Assembly (NCBI GenBank): GCA_050693035.1
Contig: JBOGWB010000088.1
Coordinates: 1 to 7,710 of the forward strand
Direction: 5' to 3'
Origin: DASYVD01 sp050693035
GTDB taxonomy: Bacteria; Actinomycetota; UBA4738; CALAEC01
DNA: 7,710 nucleotides
Position numbers and translations under genes: made by a program. The notes below the pieces were generated by a model. The model was given only the letters and a program-made list of their open reading frames with translations. It made no database searches and was not told where the DNA came from. How positions within the stretch are numbered: position 1 is the stretch's first letter; each line of letters opens with the position of its first letter. Shown piece by piece: positions 5,741-7,710 of the stretch.

Positions 5741-7707
5741 GCCGCCCCCCGGTTGGAGCGCCCGGCGAGGGCCACCGCGAGGGCACCCGCCGAGGTGATC
5801 GCCCAGGCGACCCATCCGACCCCCGGCGTCAGGGGAGTCCGGATCACCGCGAGCACGGCGATCCCGACCACGGTGACGGCCGAGAGCGACAGCAGCGGCG
5901 CCAGGGCCAACCCCTCGACCACGCCGACGCCCGGGATCCGCCGGAGGAGCAGCAGGCCGGGAAGCCCGAGCAGGAGCGTCAGGCGAACCACGGCCAGCAC
6001 CGTCCCCACCAGCCCGCTGAACGGCCCGGGTGGGGAGGCCTCGAACTCCCGTGCCTCGGCCCCGGCGGCCCGGGCGGCGGCGACGGCTGCATCGGAAGGA
6101 GGCGCGCCCCCGGGAAGCAGGAAGAGCCCGCTCTCGGAGAGGCGGACGCACTCGGAGCACCCCTCGAGGAAGTCGAGGTTGGTCGAGTACTGGTTGAAGG
6201 CTGCCGGCAGGAACAGCGCGACATCGCGGGAGGAGTCGCGCAGGGCGCGGAGGGCGTCGGGGGAGGCTCCCGCCGAGAGCTCGTCGTACTGCTCCTCACC
6301 GAGCGAGGTCGGGGTGCCGGCGAGAAGTTCCTCCACCCGGCCGAAGTACACGAAGGCTCGCTCGATGTGCTCACCGCCGATCCCCGCGTAGGTGCTGTTC
6401 GTGTACTCCTTGTACTCGCCGTAGGGAACGATCTCCGGGTTCGGCTGGGCGTCGATCACGAAGACCGCGGTGGCGTCGTCTTCCGAGGCGTCCAGATACG
6501 CCCGAGCGGCAGCCGTCTCCTCCCGTACCTCCGGAGTGAGCCACGATCCCGACGAGTTCCACATCGAAAGCCCGCGGCTCCACCACATCGCGATGAACGC
6601 CACGACGGCCAGCGCCACCAGCCCGCCGGCGATCCTGCCCCGGGAGCCACCGATCCGAGCGGGAGCCCGAAGCAGGACCGCGACGCCCACCGCCCCAACC
6701 AGGATCGGCGCCAGCGTGCCGTTGAAGAAACGGAAGTACGGGTAGGCAGCCCCCAGGAGGAAACCGAACATCCCGGCCAGCGGCAGCGTCCACGCCAAGG
6801 TGATCTCGGAGAACCACTCCTTCTTCCGCACGACCTCCCGCGCGAGATGGACCGTGCCCACCAGGAGCAGCGGCACGAACACGATCGGCGTGAGGTTGGA
6901 CAGCACGGAGATCGAGCGCTGGATGAAGTAGGCCACCGGCTGTGGGGGAGGGACCGCCGCCTCTCCAAGACCGGCGGTCGGCCCCCAGATCCCTCCCATC
7001 CACGTCACCACCATCAGGGCCACCGCCACGGTCCCGGCGAGGATGATCGGGCCCTCGGACTCGAGCGCGGATCGGATCGACCGCTTACGGAAGACGTGCC
7101 AAACGGCGACCGCTCCGAGCGACAGCAGGAACAGCGCGAGCGTCGTGGGGTGGGTGAGGCCGCCGAGGTAGAGGAACGCCACGGCCGCCACTCGAGCGGT
7201 CCAGCTGGTACGCATGGGTTCCAGGAGCAGAAGGACCCCACCCATGAGCGCCAGTGCGAAGAAGTTGTCGAGGAAGCCGAAGAACCGCTGAAGCAGGAAG
7301 ATCGGCACCGCCAGGATCAGCGTGAGGTACATGAGCAGCCGATCCTTCCGATGCTGCCACGCGAACGCCGCCAGGGCCGTGGCCGCCAGGATCCGGAACA
7401 GCACCGACATGAGCACGGTGGGAGTTCCCTCCGCGACTCCCCCTACCGTGCGCATCAGGGCGCCCAGGACCGGCTCCGCCACGCGGTATCCTCCGGCGAG
7501 GGCGCCGTCGGCACCTCGGATCGTGATGATCCCTCCGGGCTCGTTCCACTGGATGTACTCCGCCCGCCACTGGTACCACGCCGCGTCGAAGGCGGGCACC
7601 GACCGGGTCGGGTCGATCAGGAACTGCCATCCCATGGCCAGGCCGATGAGCGCGACGACCACGGCCGGCGCCCACGGGCGCGACAGCGCTGCCTCGGCCC
7701 GGGCCAC
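5737..7707 (-). CDS. Polytopic membrane protein, putative GT-C-type glycosyltransferase (paralogue 2; start near the right window edge)
   Basis: A membrane protein of 656 residues if it starts at GTG 7707. The frame stays open to the edge three bases later, so the true start may be outside. The first helix is about 13-31, and the first outer loop holds AFDAAWYQWRA (D41), equivalent to GWDTARYVSEA in the plus-strand neighbour. About nine helices follow to residue 380, including GGLTHPTTLAL, which aligns with GGALSHGPSAA. Residues 390-560 form a probable extracytoplasmic domain: TAVFVIDAQPNPE, then HIERAFVYFG (447-456), then VALFLPAAFNQY, with a Cys pair in EGCSECV. Three C-terminal helices contain EGLALAPLLS. 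Aligned in order, these segments show that it and the gene at 3695-5740 are divergent paralogues. GT-C-type transfer from a lipid-linked sugar on the outer membrane face is inference; no named family is recognised. No ribosome site or promoter is visible for it within the window. Confidence 0.87.
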   Translation of the reverse strand: MARAEAALSRPWAPAVVVALIGLAMGWQFLIDPTRSVPAFDAAWYQWRAEYIQWNEPGGIITIRGADGALAGGYRVAEPVLGALMRTVGGVAEGTPTVLMSVLFRILAATALAAFAWQHRKDRLLMYLTLILAVPIFLLQRFFGFLDNFFALALMGGVLLLLEPMRTSWTARVAAVAFLYLGGLTHPTTLALFLLSLGAVAVWHVFRKRSIRSALESEGPIILAGTVAVALMVVTWMGGIWGPTAGLGEAAVPPPQPVAYFIQRSISVLSNLTPIVFVPLLLVGTVHLAREVVRKKEWFSEITLAWTLPLAGMFGFLLGAAYPYFRFFNGTLAPILVGAVGVAVLLRAPARIGGSRGRIAGGLVALAVVAFIAMWWSRGLSMWNSSGSWLTPEVREETAAARAYLDASEDDATAVFVIDAQPNPEIVPYGEYKEYTNSTYAGIGGEHIERAFVYFGRVEELLAGTPTSLGEEQYDELSAGASPDALRALRDSSRDVALFLPAAFNQYSTNLDFLEGCSECVRLSESGLFLLPGGAPPSDAAVAAARAAGAEAREFEASPPGPFSGLVGTVLAVVRLTLLLGLPGLLLLRRIPGVGVVEGLALAPLLSLSAVTVVGIAVLAVIRTPLTPGVGWVAWAITSAGALAVALAGRSNRGAA

Positions 7708-7710
7708 GGC

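Noticed and set aside
5720..5780. Bidirectional terminator at the convergent junction
   Set aside because: I looked for a stem followed by T runs on either strand around the shared CTAG and saw only G/C-rich runs without a convincing stem and tail.
1..7710. Defence system, prophage, insertion sequence, CRISPR array or RNA gene
   Set aside because: No terminal repeats, transposase or integrase motifs, regularly spaced repeats, or tRNA/rRNA-like sequence were seen. Six genes and their promoters account for nearly the whole window.

Overview
The window is GC-rich (roughly 70% by eye, not counted) and looks chromosomal and actinobacterial. The signs are GTG starts, two leaderless-type promoters (TANNNT, seven bases, then GTG), a Gram-positive/mycobacterial-type LexA box (CGAAC-N4-GTTCG), and a DUF6504-dnaE2 pair. 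I see no mobile element, tRNA, rRNA or CRISPR array. Every intergenic stretch is under 140 bp.

Left part, minus strand (1-1919): an SOS mutagenesis operon. A promoter (TTGACA, 18 bp, TACCGT) is followed at the expected transcription start by a perfect 16-bp LexA palindrome. Next come a small DUF6504 protein, apparently starting at CTG, and, 3 bp further on, the N-terminal half of an error-prone C-family polymerase (DnaE2/ImuC) that runs off the left edge. No imuB or imuA lies between the operator and dnaE2.

Middle part, plus strand (1970-5740): a surface-glycan or glycolipid type cluster, transcribed divergently from the SOS operon. It holds a 152-residue coiled-coil protein of unknown function, a GT-B (GT4-like) cytosolic glycosyltransferase starting 5 bp after it, and a 681-residue polytopic membrane protein with its own leaderless promoter. 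The membrane protein looks like a GT-C-type glycosyltransferase.

Right part, minus strand (5737-7707): a second polytopic membrane protein of 656 residues. It is a divergent paralogue of the first in all its parts: an N-terminal D-x-A-x-Y loop, a helix bundle, an extracytoplasmic alpha/beta-looking domain with an IE-x-A-x-x-Y-x-G motif, and a C-terminal three-helix bundle. The two genes converge and share one CTAG as both stop codons. My inference is that the GT-B enzyme builds or extends a lipid-linked sugar on the inner face of the membrane and the GT-C pair acts on the outer face. The substrate cannot be read from the sequence.
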